A stretch of DNA of 64,000 nt from CAYQQU01 sp964419545 (lineage in GTDB: Bacteria > Bacteroidota > Bacteroidia > Chitinophagales > Saprospiraceae). Where the stretch lies: NCBI GenBank assembly GCA_964419545.1, contig CAYQQU010000021.1:15844-79843 (forward strand), given 5' to 3'. Below the pieces are notes generated by a model that was not told where the DNA came from, ran no database searches, and worked only from the letters and a program-made list of their open reading frames with translations. A program made the position numbers and the translations under genes. Shown here piece after piece: positions 1 to 7,809 of this stretch. The stretch's first letter is position 1. The number at the start of each line of letters is the position of its first letter.

Positions 1-56
1 GGAGAACCCAAAATCTGAGTTTTTCGCTTCAAAAGCACTACCTCCAAACAAGCTCT

Positions 57-81
57 TAGCCCGGATTATTCATTGGAATTA
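57..81. repeat. Solo end of the dispersed inverted-end element
   Basis: The sequence TAGCCCGGATTATTCAT matches the left end of the dispersed element seen in full at 35843-36017, 37458-37636 and 53495-53639. No matching right end follows within 200 bp, so this is a solo or decayed end. The rest of 1-205 shows no gene that I can support. Confidence 0.55.
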
Positions 82-205
82 AAGCCCTGCCTCCCACAAA
101 ATACCCGCTACTGTATAGTTTTTGGCAAAATTTAATCCCCCAACTCCCCAACGTTTCCCGATTTTGCCTGTCTTGCTTTTTGTCCGTCTCAAAATCCGGT
201 TATTC

Positions 206-3200
206 ATGCAACGATCCCTGCTTTTCGGTTTACTGATGTATTTCGGCCCGGCGCTTGCCGCCCAATCCAGCGAAGGCACGGCCTTCTGGGGCGCTTTTCT
301 AAAAAACCTGGACCTGCCGTTCAACGACGATCCGGTTTTCACGCTTCAGATCGCAGCGGAGACCGCCGCCAGCGGGGCCCTTACCGTTCCGGCTACCGGG
401 CTTACCATCCCTTTTTCCGCCGCGGGCGGCTCGGTAACCGAACTTGTCTTTCCCGACGCCGCCTGGTATTCCGAAGGATCGGAGGCGGTCGACAATAAAG
501 GCTTCCTGCTCACTGCCGATGCGCCGGTACGGGTCACGGCATTTCACTACCGCGCTTATTTCACCGAAAGTACGTTGCTGCTCCCCGAGCCGGCGCTGGG
601 AACGGAGTACATCGCCACCTGTTATGAAGACGAGGACGGCTCCTCGCCCTCCGCGCTGGTCGTCGTCAGCACCGAAGACGACAATACCGTGGAGATCATC
701 CCGTCGACCCTCACCCAGGGCCTGCGTCCGCCGGGCGTGCCTTTTACGGTGGCGCTCAACCGGGGGCAGACCTATCAGATCCTGGCCAACGGCGACCTCA
801 CCGGCGCCGAGATACGCAGCCTGAGCGGCAAAAAACTGGCCGTCTTCTCGGGCGCCAAGCAAGCGGATGTGGAGCAATGTTTCGGCGGCGCCGACAGCCA
901 CCTCTACGACCAGTGCGTGCCTACGCCACAATGGGACGATCTTTACTATCACGTTCCGTTCAGCGGGCAGGGCGGCGATCCGGTGCGCGTGGTGGCGGCC
1001 GACGCGAATACTACCGTTTTTTTCGATTGCCAACCGGTGGCGACCCTCGGTCGCGGCGAGTTTTACCAGCAAAAACTGTTTCAGCCCACGGTGATCAGCG
1101 CCACCGGCGCCGTCGCCGTCACGCAGTTCAATTCCAGCCAGAGCTGTAATCCTTCCGGTATCGGCGATCCGAACCAGCTGCGGCTGCTGCCGACCCGGCA
1201 GCAATTATCGTCCGTGCAATGGCGGGCGCCCGGCAATACCTCCGGCCTGGGGTTCCCCTACGTGTCCGCCCACTTCGTCAACGTGGTGACGGCAGCCGGT
1301 GCGGCGGCCGGCATGCGCCTCGACGGGGCGGATATTTCGGCCGAATTTTCTCCTTTTCCCGCCGATCCGGGGCAGGTATACGCCCGGCTGAGTGTCGAAG
1401 CCGGCTTGCACCAACTTACCGGCGAAACGGGCGCCTTCTCGGCTTACGCCTACGGATTCGGCGATTTCGACGCCTATACCTTTCACCTGGGGTACGCCGG
1501 GCCGGAAGAAGTAACCTTCAATTGCCTGGATATCCAGGTCGATGGCTTATTCTGCGTCGATTCCCTGCTCGATTTCTCGGTATTGACCAGCCTCGACCTC
1601 GTGGAATACGAGTGGGATTTCGGCAACGGCCAAACTTCCGACAGCGCCGCGCCTGCGATCAGCTACGACGCGATCGGCCCCTATACCGTCTTGCTGAACG
1701 GCATCGACGGGGACGGCAATGCCGTGACCGCTTCTCTGGACCTGGCCATTCTCGATTGTCCTGAAAACCCTTGTGAGGAAACCCCGGTCGTTGTCCTTCT
1801 CTCGGATCCCGATTCGCCTTGTGCGGGCGAGCCCGTCAGCTTCTCCACCAGCTCGGATTTCCTTTACCCCAACCAGTTCTGGTCGTTCGGTACCGCGGGC
1901 GTCGCTACGGGCGTTAATCCGGAGGTGATCTTTGACGCGCCGGGCGAATACCAGATCACCTTTACCTTGTTTGATCAGTTCAATTGCCCCTACATTTACA
2001 ACGAGACGGTGGTAGTTGAAGAGTGTAATTTCTGCGATCTCGATCCGGAGCAGGAGATTTTCATCGATGGGGCGCTTTGTATCGACTCGATGCTCACGTT
2101 CTCCACCGCAGCCGACCTGTCCCTTTTTCCGACGGCTGCATTTCAGTGGATATTCAGCGACGGGCAGACCTTTTCGGGTACTAGCCCGGAGGTGGTTTTT
2201 GAGGAGCCCGGCGTTTACATCCTTGAGTTTGCCGGTTTTGATCTGTTCGCCGGCTGTTCGATTTTCGGTGTGGCTGAGTTTGTCGTCCAGGACTGTGAGA
2301 ACATAGACCCCTGTCTGGACCTGCCGGCAGTCAACCTTAGCATCAGCGGGGCATTCTGCGCTGACAGCCTGTTGGTTTTTTCGGTCAACACCAGTGCAGA
2401 GCTGGTGAGTTACCAATGGGAGGCTTCGAATGGGGAAACGGGCGCGGCCCCGGTTTTTTCAACCGCCTTCGAAGGGGCCGGGGTGTTTGGGTTGTCTTTT
2501 ACCGCTTTGGACAACAATGATTGCAGCTATGAAGAATCGATCGCTTTTGACATCGAGGATTGCAGCGATGACGATCCCTGCGTCGATCTTCCCGAAGTAA
2601 CGCTCACCGTCGAGGGCGCGCTTTGTGTCGATTCTGTCCTGCAACTGGGGGCAGCGACGACAGCGGATCTTCTTAGCTTCGAATGGGATCTCGGGGAGGG
2701 GGTCACTTCCACGGTTGCCGCGCCCGAGCGGGTTTTCGGCGCTCCCGGTGGGTATGTGGTCACTCTCAATGCGACGGACGGAGCCGGCTGCACTTACCAG
2801 GCGTTCATTGAACTGACCGTCCAAAGCTGCGTGGCCGACCCCTGCGTCGATCTTCCCGCGTTGAACATTCAGGGCGAAGCATCCCCTTGTCAGGGAGAAC
2901 CGGTTGCCTGGCAGGTGGAAAATGCGGACGGACTGGTGGCTTTCACCTGGGATTTCGGGCCGGCCGGTATTTTCCAGGAAGCCGCCCCGGTCGTAACTTT
3001 TTCCGACACCGGTCGCTTCGATCTCGTGCTGGTAGCAGTAGATGAGGCCGGTTGTTTTTACGAGGAAACTTTTCCGGTGGCGGTCAGTAACTGCGATTGC
3101 CGGCTGGGTCTGCCCAATGCATTTTCCCCGAATGAAGACGGGGTCAACGACCGGTTTGCGGCGCTGTTCAATTGCCCGCTCGCCTCCTTCGAGCTGCGCA

Positions 3201-3376
3201 TCTTCAACCGCTGGGGCGGGGTGGTTTACGAGTCGGCGGACCCCTCCGCCGGCTGGGATGGCCGATTCAACGGGCGGCCCGTCAATTCCGACGTTTACGT
3301 TTGGATGTTGCGTTATCGATTTGAGGCGGAAAACGACTTCCGGGACGACGCAGGAGAAGTGGTCCTGTTGCGATAA
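206..3376 (+). CDS. Secreted IgGFc-binding-domain/PKD repeat protein with T9SS type B sorting domain
   Basis: Predicted cell-surface or secreted adhesin-like protein of 1,056 residues. I start it at ATG 206 because a signal peptide (MQRSLLFGLLMYFG, ending near LAAQ) begins there; the frame is open back to 122 but that stretch is not signal-like. Residues ~25-435 resemble the IgGFc-binding N-terminal family (AVFSGAKQADV, HLYDQ). About six Cys-containing PKD-like modules follow, each opening with a motif such as ALCVDS or SPCQGEP and several holding a WDFG turn. The last ~90 residues (NAFSPNEDGVNDRF, FNRWG) are a gliding-motility-associated C-terminal domain, the T9SS type B signal. Family knowledge therefore predicts export through the outer membrane by T9SS. 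The ligand is unknown. Transcribed alone; the next gene is 250 bp away. Confidence 0.85.
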   Translation: MQRSLLFGLLMYFGPALAAQSSEGTAFWGAFLKNLDLPFNDDPVFTLQIAAETAASGALTVPATGLTIPFSAAGGSVTELVFPDAAWYSEGSEAVDNKGFLLTADAPVRVTAFHYRAYFTESTLLLPEPALGTEYIATCYEDEDGSSPSALVVVSTEDDNTVEIIPSTLTQGLRPPGVPFTVALNRGQTYQILANGDLTGAEIRSLSGKKLAVFSGAKQADVEQCFGGADSHLYDQCVPTPQWDDLYYHVPFSGQGGDPVRVVAADANTTVFFDCQPVATLGRGEFYQQKLFQPTVISATGAVAVTQFNSSQSCNPSGIGDPNQLRLLPTRQQLSSVQWRAPGNTSGLGFPYVSAHFVNVVTAAGAAAGMRLDGADISAEFSPFPADPGQVYARLSVEAGLHQLTGETGAFSAYAYGFGDFDAYTFHLGYAGPEEVTFNCLDIQVDGLFCVDSLLDFSVLTSLDLVEYEWDFGNGQTSDSAAPAISYDAIGPYTVLLNGIDGDGNAVTASLDLAILDCPENPCEETPVVVLLSDPDSPCAGEPVSFSTSSDFLYPNQFWSFGTAGVATGVNPEVIFDAPGEYQITFTLFDQFNCPYIYNETVVVEECNFCDLDPEQEIFIDGALCIDSMLTFSTAADLSLFPTAAFQWIFSDGQTFSGTSPEVVFEEPGVYILEFAGFDLFAGCSIFGVAEFVVQDCENIDPCLDLPAVNLSISGAFCADSLLVFSVNTSAELVSYQWEASNGETGAAPVFSTAFEGAGVFGLSFTALDNNDCSYEESIAFDIEDCSDDDPCVDLPEVTLTVEGALCVDSVLQLGAATTADLLSFEWDLGEGVTSTVAAPERVFGAPGGYVVTLNATDGAGCTYQAFIELTVQSCVADPCVDLPALNIQGEASPCQGEPVAWQVENADGLVAFTWDFGPAGIFQEAAPVVTFSDTGRFDLVLVAVDEAGCFYEETFPVAVSNCDCRLGLPNAFSPNEDGVNDRFAALFNCPLASFELRIFNRWGGVVYESADPSAGWDGRFNGRPVNSDVYVWMLRYRFEAENDFRDDAGEVVLLR

Positions 3377-3627
3377 AGCGGTAGCTTCCGCCTAGGGAAA
3401 AAGGGTAAGTACTTTTTGAAAAGGGATAATATTTTTACTTTAGTCTAGGAATTGAGATTTTTCCTGCTTTTTCTAAAAAAAATGTGACGGCTTTTAATTC
3501 AGTCTAAATTGCTAGTTGTTCATTTTGCCAGTCACCATTAAAGACGGTTTTTGTTACTTTTCCGGGGGGATACGTCTCAAGAGCAGAAGAGGGCAATGGC
3601 CGGCTAACCCAAAACTTAAACATAAAA
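3377..3627. other. Intergenic region upstream of the LytTR gene
   Basis: A 251 bp AT-richer stretch between a + strand stop and the next + strand start. I see no ORF with coding character, no convincing hairpin terminator and no perfect TAnnTTTG element. The promoter of the LytTR gene presumably lies here but I cannot place it. Confidence 0.4.
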
Positions 3628-3981
3628 ATGACGAACCAGTACCAAAAAGAGCATGCTGGTCATGAGAGCGTTTTCGTTAAAAGCGGAAGCGAACTGCACC
3701 GACTTTTTTTGCATGAGATCAATTGGATCAGCTCCGACGGCAACTACTGCCACATCCACACCGGGGAGCGGAAGTTTGTCCTGAAAGTTTCCCTTACGCG
3801 CTTGCGGCAAAAGCTGCCGGCGGCCCATTTCGTACAGGTTCACCGCAGCCACCTGGTGCGCGTCGGGGCCATTGATTTCATCAACCTCAGCGCCAACAGC
3901 ATTACGGTGGGCGGCAACGCCCTGCCCATCGGCCGGATGTTCCGCGATTCTCTGCTCAGCCAGCTGGAATTATTACCGTAG
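3628..3981 (+). CDS. Stand-alone LytTR DNA-binding domain protein
   Basis: A 117-residue protein made almost only of a LytTR (AlgR/AgrA/LytR-type) DNA-binding domain, residues ~15-115. Visible hallmarks are INWISSDGNYCHIHT, the F-V-Q-V-H-R-S-H-L-V segment and LPIGRMFRDSL near the end. There is no receiver domain, membrane segment or sensor domain, so it cannot be a classical two-component regulator on its own. Family knowledge says LytTR domains bind imperfect direct repeats in promoters; the targets here are unknown. Start ATG 3628 follows an A-rich leader. A strong terminator-like hairpin lies 170 bp downstream (4151-4200), so it is probably monocistronic. The alternative, a truncated response regulator, is less likely because nothing upstream resembles a receiver domain. 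Confidence 0.85.
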   Translation: MTNQYQKEHAGHESVFVKSGSELHRLFLHEINWISSDGNYCHIHTGERKFVLKVSLTRLRQKLPAAHFVQVHRSHLVRVGAIDFINLSANSITVGGNALPIGRMFRDSLLSQLELLP

Positions 3982-4150
3982 ACGACATTATCACCAACGG
4001 GAACCGAGATGACCGCAATGCTCCCCCGCGTGACGTCGTTTTTAATCCCGAATTGGATAGGTCGAAAAAAGTACTTAAATTTGAGCGTGTCAACGAAAGT
4101 TGAGACAAAACTAAGAACAGCGTTTTAACAGTTTTAAGTAAGGGGGAACG

Positions 4151-4200
4151 GTTGTCAGGAGTAGCCCGGTAACTCCAGGTGAATGCCTGACAACTTTTTT
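4151..4200 (+). terminator. Rho-independent terminator after the LytTR gene
   Basis: A perfect 9 bp stem, GTTGTCAGG (4151-4159) with CCTGACAAC (4186-4194), is followed directly by six T (4195-4200). It lies between the LytTR gene and ruvX and shows that the ruvX reading frame should not be extended upstream to 4183. Confidence 0.8.
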
Positions 4201-4254
4201 GTTTCTTCACCTCGCCTTCCCATCGCATTCATTCCCGATTTTTTCATTCTTCCC

Positions 4255-4262
4255 TATCTTTG
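4255..4262 (+). promoter_or_regulatory. Bacteroidota -7 element immediately before ruvX
   Basis: TATCTTTG is a perfect match to the TAnnTTTG -7 motif of the Bacteroidota housekeeping sigma factor. Only four bases separate it from the ruvX ATG at 4267, so the transcript would be leaderless or nearly so. No TTG-type -33 box stands out at the expected distance. Confidence 0.5.
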
Positions 4263-4266
4263 CCCC

Positions 4267-4686
4267 ATGGCGAGAATTATGGGTATCGATTACGGCACCA
4301 AGCGCACGGGCATCGCCGTCACCGACCCGTTGCAGCTATCTGTGAACGGCCTGGCAACTATTGCTACCGAAGCGTTGTTTGACTACCTGACCGATTACCT
4401 TTCCCAGGAGCCGGTGGAACGCATCGTGGTAGGCGAACCGCTGCACCCTGACGGCCGGCCGGCCCAGATCCATCACCTGGTGGTCGGGTTTGTTCGCCGC
4501 CTGAAAAAGACGTATCCCGATCTCAGCATCGTTCTTCACGACGAGCGCAACAGCTCGGCCGAGGCCCGGGAGGTGATCCGCCAAAGCGGCGCCGGACGTA
4601 AAAAAAGACGCGACAAAAAACTGGTCGATAAGGTCAGCGCTGTACTGATCCTGAAGGATTACCTGGAAGCAACGCGTTCCTGGTAG
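4267..4686 (+). CDS. ruvX: Putative pre-16S rRNA nuclease / Holliday junction resolvase-like YqgF
   Basis: RuvX/YqgF family, RNase H-fold nuclease of 139 residues, the usual family length. The N-terminal MARIMGIDYGTKRTGIAV carries the first catalytic Asp (DYGTKR). Further family features are VVGEPLH (usually VVGlP), the HDERNSSAEA segment with a catalytic-type Asp-Glu, and the C-terminal DKVSAVLILKDYL. In other bacteria the family trims the 5' end of 16S rRNA and has been linked to Holliday junction processing. ATG 4267 is chosen because family members begin with an x-x-R-I-x-x-I-D pattern and because upstream sequence is a terminator. A second in-frame ATG lies at 4279. It is followed 66 bp later by def on the same strand, a plausible operon. 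Confidence 0.92.
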   Translation: MARIMGIDYGTKRTGIAVTDPLQLSVNGLATIATEALFDYLTDYLSQEPVERIVVGEPLHPDGRPAQIHHLVVGFVRRLKKTYPDLSIVLHDERNSSAEAREVIRQSGAGRKKRRDKKLVDKVSAVLILKDYLEATRSW

Positions 4687-4752
4687 CAAACTTCCGGGGT
4701 TTTACATAGGGACGCTAACATCGCTTAACCTTTCGGCAATACAAACGAAACG

Positions 4753-5313
4753 ATGATATTACCCATTTATGCGTACGGCCAGCCCGTACTCAAGAAAGAA
4801 GCAACGGATATCACCCCCGAATATCCCGACCTCGACCAGCTGATCGAAAATATGTGGGAGACCATGTACCAGGCGCAGGGCGTGGGACTGGCCGCCCCCC
4901 AGATCGGCCTGTCGATCCGGCTTTTTGTTGTCGATACCGTCCAGATCATGGATGACGGCAAAAAGGAGGAAGGCATCAAAAAGGTGTTTATCAATGCCCA
5001 TAAAGTGGAGGAAGCCGGGGAGCCCTGGACTTACGAAGAAGGATGCCTGAGCATTCCCGACGTGCGCGGCGACGTCGACCGGCCGCCGCAGCTGCGACTG
5101 CGGTATCTGGACGAGACCTTTACGGAAAAAGAAGAGGTATTCACCGGTATGAACGCCCGCGTCATCCAGCACGAATACGATCACATCGACGGCGTCCTGT
5201 TCGTCGATCACCTCAAGCCCCTGAAAAAACGACTGGTGCGACGCAAGCTGGACACGATAAAAAAAGGAAAGGTCAGCGTGGAGTACAAAATGAAATTCCC
5301 GGTCAGCCGCTAA
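4753..5313 (+). CDS. def: Peptide deformylase
   Basis: Removes the formyl group from the N-terminal methionine of nascent proteins; a cytoplasmic metalloenzyme. All three family motifs are present: GVGLAAPQIG (motif 1), EEGCLSIP with the metal-binding Cys (motif 2), and HEYDHIDG with two metal-binding His and the catalytic Glu (motif 3). At 186 residues it is a normal type I length, with a basic C-terminal extension as in other Bacteroidota. It starts 66 bp after ruvX. Its 3' end overlaps the convergent Ppx/GppA gene by 4 bp (5310-5313), so there is no room for a terminator between them. Confidence 0.97.
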   Translation: MILPIYAYGQPVLKKEATDITPEYPDLDQLIENMWETMYQAQGVGLAAPQIGLSIRLFVVDTVQIMDDGKKEEGIKKVFINAHKVEEAGEPWTYEEGCLSIPDVRGDVDRPPQLRLRYLDETFTEKEEVFTGMNARVIQHEYDHIDGVLFVDHLKPLKKRLVRRKLDTIKKGKVSVEYKMKFPVSR

Positions 5314-6227
5314 TATCTATGCTGCTGCTGCATCCCGTAAAGCATTCCTTCTTTCATCGCGTAATTCGACACGACGATCTTTTCCAGGCGCGCCATCTTC
5401 AGCACGCGGGCGATCAATAACAGGGCCACCACGATCATGTCGGCCCGGGCGGCGGGTACGCCCGGCGTGGCGTACCTCTCGGCCAGCGTGGCGTTTTGCA
5501 TTTGGTGTAAAAAAGGGAAAAACTGCGCGGCTTCCAGCCGCGTACAACCGGGGGGAATGCGCTCAGTCGCAAACAGATCCGCCAGCACGTCGAAAGTGCC
5601 GGCGGCCCCTACGAGCATAGTAGGCGCTTCGCGAAGGAGGGGTTGCCGCACCGGTCGCAGCTCGCTATCGAGAAAAGCTTCCAGCGCCGCCACCTCCGCG
5701 GCGCTGATGGGATCGCTATGGTGAAAGCGCCGGTGCAGTACTGCTACGCCGATGAGAAAGCTGCCCATCCAGGCCACGCCTTCGCCGTCGGCGAGGATAA
5801 GCTCGACGCTGCCGCCTCCGATGTCCATGATCAACGCTTTGGTTCCGGTGCGGAGAATACCGGTTTGCAGCACCCCTTGGTGGATGAGCCGCGCCTCCTC
5901 TTCGCCGCTGATCAGCGCAATGGCGATTCCGGTCTTTTGTTTTACCGCTGCGATGAACGCCCCGCCGTTGACGGCGGTGCGCAAGGCGGCGGTGCCGACG
6001 GCCGCCACCTGCTCGACGCCGTGCGCCTTGAGTTGGGCGGCGAAGCTTTCCACCGTAGCGATGCCGCGCCGGAAAGGGGCGGGGCCGATCGTCTCGATGC
6101 CGTTTTCAGCCAGTTTGACGAAGCGCCGTTCCCGGTAAATCTCGCGAATCCGGCCGTCTGCTTCAAACCCGGCGATCAAGAGATGAAAAGTGTTGGTGCC
6201 GAGGTCGATCACGCCGTATTTCTCCAT
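5310..6227 (-). CDS. Ppx/GppA family phosphatase
   Basis: Exopolyphosphatase / guanosine pentaphosphate phosphatase family, of the short 305-residue two-lobed type without the C-terminal HD domain. The ASKHA-fold phosphate loops are visible: GVIDLGTNTFHLLIA near the N-terminus and DIGGGSVELI around residue 140. VAAVGTAALRTAVNG and VGAAGTFD are also characteristic. It probably hydrolyses polyphosphate or pppGpp; sequence alone does not decide which. It is the last gene of a three-gene minus-strand operon (barrel protein, lipoprotein, phosphatase) with gaps of 4 and 2 bp. The gene order is suggestive but gives no clear functional link. Confidence 0.92.
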   Translation of the reverse strand: MEKYGVIDLGTNTFHLLIAGFEADGRIREIYRERRFVKLAENGIETIGPAPFRRGIATVESFAAQLKAHGVEQVAAVGTAALRTAVNGGAFIAAVKQKTGIAIALISGEEEARLIHQGVLQTGILRTGTKALIMDIGGGSVELILADGEGVAWMGSFLIGVAVLHRRFHHSDPISAAEVAALEAFLDSELRPVRQPLLREAPTMLVGAAGTFDVLADLFATERIPPGCTRLEAAQFFPFLHQMQNATLAERYATPGVPAARADMIVVALLLIARVLKMARLEKIVVSNYAMKEGMLYGMQQQHRY

Positions 6228-6229
6228 GG

Positions 6230-6733
6230 CTAACGGCCGGACTGGCCCTCCCGTATTCTGGCGAATACCGTTTTGAAAAATTGTAAACCCGTGGAGGTCA
6301 TCTTATTGGCGTAAGCCGGCTTGCCGTCTTCGTAAAAGACGAAATACACGCACTTTTCCTGGAAGTAAAGGTCGGCCTCCAGCTGGTTTTCCCCCTGCGC
6401 CTGGTAAAAGATGTGGCCGGTGGGGTTGCAATCGGGATTGATGGGCGCCGGCTCCTCCGCAATGTGGGCGAGGGAGGCGCGAATAGCCGGCTGTTCGCTC
6501 TGGCTCATGCTGAAATTCATGCCGTAGAAAATGTAGTCGATGTAGTCGCAGGTCTCCCACAGGCGTTCTACTTTCTCTAGTGGCAGGCCGGGGTAGCGCA
6601 CCGTGGTCGGATCCGCAGCGGCGGGCGCCGGCCCGGTCGGAGGCTCGGTCGTCTTCTCGGAAGCAGAACCGCCGGACGGGCCGCAGGCCGTCAGGCCGGC
6701 TAAGAGGAATGCAAAAAAGAGTTTTTGTAACAT
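6230..6733 (-). CDS. Conserved lipoprotein, function unknown
   Basis: A 167-residue predicted lipoprotein. The N-terminus MLQKLFFAFLLAGLTAC is a type II signal peptide with lipobox LTAC, followed by a Gly/Ser/Pro/Thr-rich tether (residues ~18-45). The mature domain contains VERLWETCDYIDYIFYG and GHIFYQAQGENQLEADLYF; I do not recognise a named family. The second half looks like a compact alpha/beta domain ending FFKTVFARIREG. It lies 4 bp after the barrel-protein gene and 2 bp before the phosphatase gene, so the three are co-transcribed. Possible role at the inner face of the outer membrane; no function is claimed. Confidence 0.8.
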   Translation of the reverse strand: MLQKLFFAFLLAGLTACGPSGGSASEKTTEPPTGPAPAAADPTTVRYPGLPLEKVERLWETCDYIDYIFYGMNFSMSQSEQPAIRASLAHIAEEPAPINPDCNPTGHIFYQAQGENQLEADLYFQEKCVYFVFYEDGKPAYANKMTSTGLQFFKTVFARIREGQSGR

Positions 6734-6737
6734 ATCA

Positions 6738-7328
6738 TTAATTTAACAAGTATATGGCCCGCACGGTGATGGTGCGGCCGTAAAAACTGGTGCTGCCCGG
6801 GTTGGCCTGGAGGTCGGTCAGCGCACGCGACCAGCGCACCTCGGCGCCCCAGCGTTCGTCGAAGTAAAAGGTGCCTCCCAGCACCACGAAAAGCTGGTTC
6901 GGATTGAAATCCTGCAGATCGGTGACGTCGCCGCTGAGCAGGTCGGTGACGGTGAAACCGGTGAGGCGACCGTACGAGAGGCCTGCCCCGACCTGTATCT
7001 TCCAGTCCCGGAAGTTGATCATCACCGGCGTTTCCACCATGTTGAGCCGGATCTTCTCGATGGTGGCGGCGAGCTGGTCGGAGTTAACCAGCCGGCTGCC
7101 TTTTTGCGAAAACAACAATTCGACGCTCAGCTCCCAGCGGTCGCTGAATACAGCGAACACCTTGGCGCCGCCGTTGAGCCCGATCTGGTTGTAGCCGTGC
7201 AGCAAATCGCCGTCGATCTGGGATAGGTTGAACCCGCCGACCAGTGCGCCCCGGAAGGTCTGCGCCGCCAGCGGGCTCAGCCCGGCAGCCAGGAGCGAAA
7301 AACAACAGAGCAGTGCAATCTTTTTCAT
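6738..7328 (-). CDS. PorT-like outer-membrane beta-barrel protein
   Basis: A 196-residue protein with a signal peptide (MKKIALLCCFSLLAAG, cleavage near LAAQ) and a series of short alternating beta strands, ending in the aromatic-poor strand TITVRAIYLLN. The pattern GALVGGFNLSQIDGD, LLFSQKGSR, KIQVGAGLSYGRL and WGAEVRWSRAL is typical of the eight-stranded outer-membrane barrel (OMP_b-brl/PorT-like) family in Bacteroidota. It heads the three-gene minus-strand operon; a perfect -7 element lies 33 bp upstream (7361-7368). No substrate or partner can be deduced. Confidence 0.85.
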   Translation of the reverse strand: MKKIALLCCFSLLAAGLSPLAAQTFRGALVGGFNLSQIDGDLLHGYNQIGLNGGAKVFAVFSDRWELSVELLFSQKGSRLVNSDQLAATIEKIRLNMVETPVMINFRDWKIQVGAGLSYGRLTGFTVTDLLSGDVTDLQDFNPNQLFVVLGGTFYFDERWGAEVRWSRALTDLQANPGSTSFYGRTITVRAIYLLN

Positions 7329-7360
7329 AGTTCGGTTGAAATGATGAAATACTCGACTGT

Positions 7361-7368
7361 CAAAGATA
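7361..7368 (-). promoter_or_regulatory. -7 element for the barrel/lipoprotein/phosphatase operon
   Basis: On the minus strand this reads TATCTTTG, a perfect TAnnTTTG. The start codon of the first operon gene is 32 bp downstream, a normal leader length for this phylum. No good -33 TTG is visible at 19-21 bp. Confidence 0.55.
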
Positions 7369-7432
7369 GAGCCCCCGCTTTACAATTCATCTTTTTCCAC
7401 CCACCTTTGTATGCCGCCCGGCCGTCCGACCT

Positions 7433-7440
7433 TATTTTTG
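7433..7440 (+). promoter_or_regulatory. Candidate -7 element for the 7516 gene
   Basis: TATTTTTG fits TAnnTTTG perfectly. A TTTG at 7406-7409 gives a spacer of 23 bp, slightly longer than the usual 19-21. The leader to ATG 7516 would be about 70 nt. Confidence 0.4.
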
Positions 7441-7515
7441 CGACGGAAAAAGGCGCCTCCGGCCGCATAGTTTCTGTGATTTGCGATATTTGCAGCGTTT
7501 GCCGGTAGGGATAAA

Positions 7516-7809
7516 ATGCCGATTGTTATGTTAAAATACACCAAGCACAGCCTGAAAAAGCTGGAAGCTTTATTTGAAGAACTGGAGTACACCATACGCT
7601 ACGAGAAGGGCAACTTTCAATCGGGCTACTGCATCGTGGAAGCCCGTAAAATTGCCGTGATCAACAAGTTTTTTGATACGGAAGGGCGCATCAACGTGCT
7701 GCTCGATATCCTGAGCACGATCCCGGTGGAGCGGGACCGGCTCAGCCCCCAGGCCGCCAAGTTGTACGACCTCACTACAAAAGATACGGAAGCTGAAGAC
7801 GCACAATAA
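7516..7809 (+). CDS. Conserved small protein upstream of a PhnP-like hydrolase
   Basis: A 97-residue protein, KYTKHSLKKLEALFEELEYTI near the N-terminus, then GNFQSGYCIVEARKIAVINKFFDTEGRI and LLDILSTI. It has no signal peptide or membrane helix and is probably cytoplasmic. From memory, a similar short protein often precedes MBL-fold hydrolases in Bacteroidota, but I know no function. ATG 7516 and ATG 7528 are both possible; the second gives a start (MLKYTKHSLKK) more like a native N-terminus. Its 3' end overlaps the next gene if that gene starts at CTG 7793, suggesting translational coupling. Confidence 0.8.
   Translation: MPIVMLKYTKHSLKKLEALFEELEYTIRYEKGNFQSGYCIVEARKIAVINKFFDTEGRINVLLDILSTIPVERDRLSPQAAKLYDLTTKDTEAEDAQ

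Noticed and set aside
4183..4266. Upstream extension of ruvX
   Set aside because: The extra codons lie within a perfect terminator hairpin and its T-run, and upstream of the -7 promoter element.
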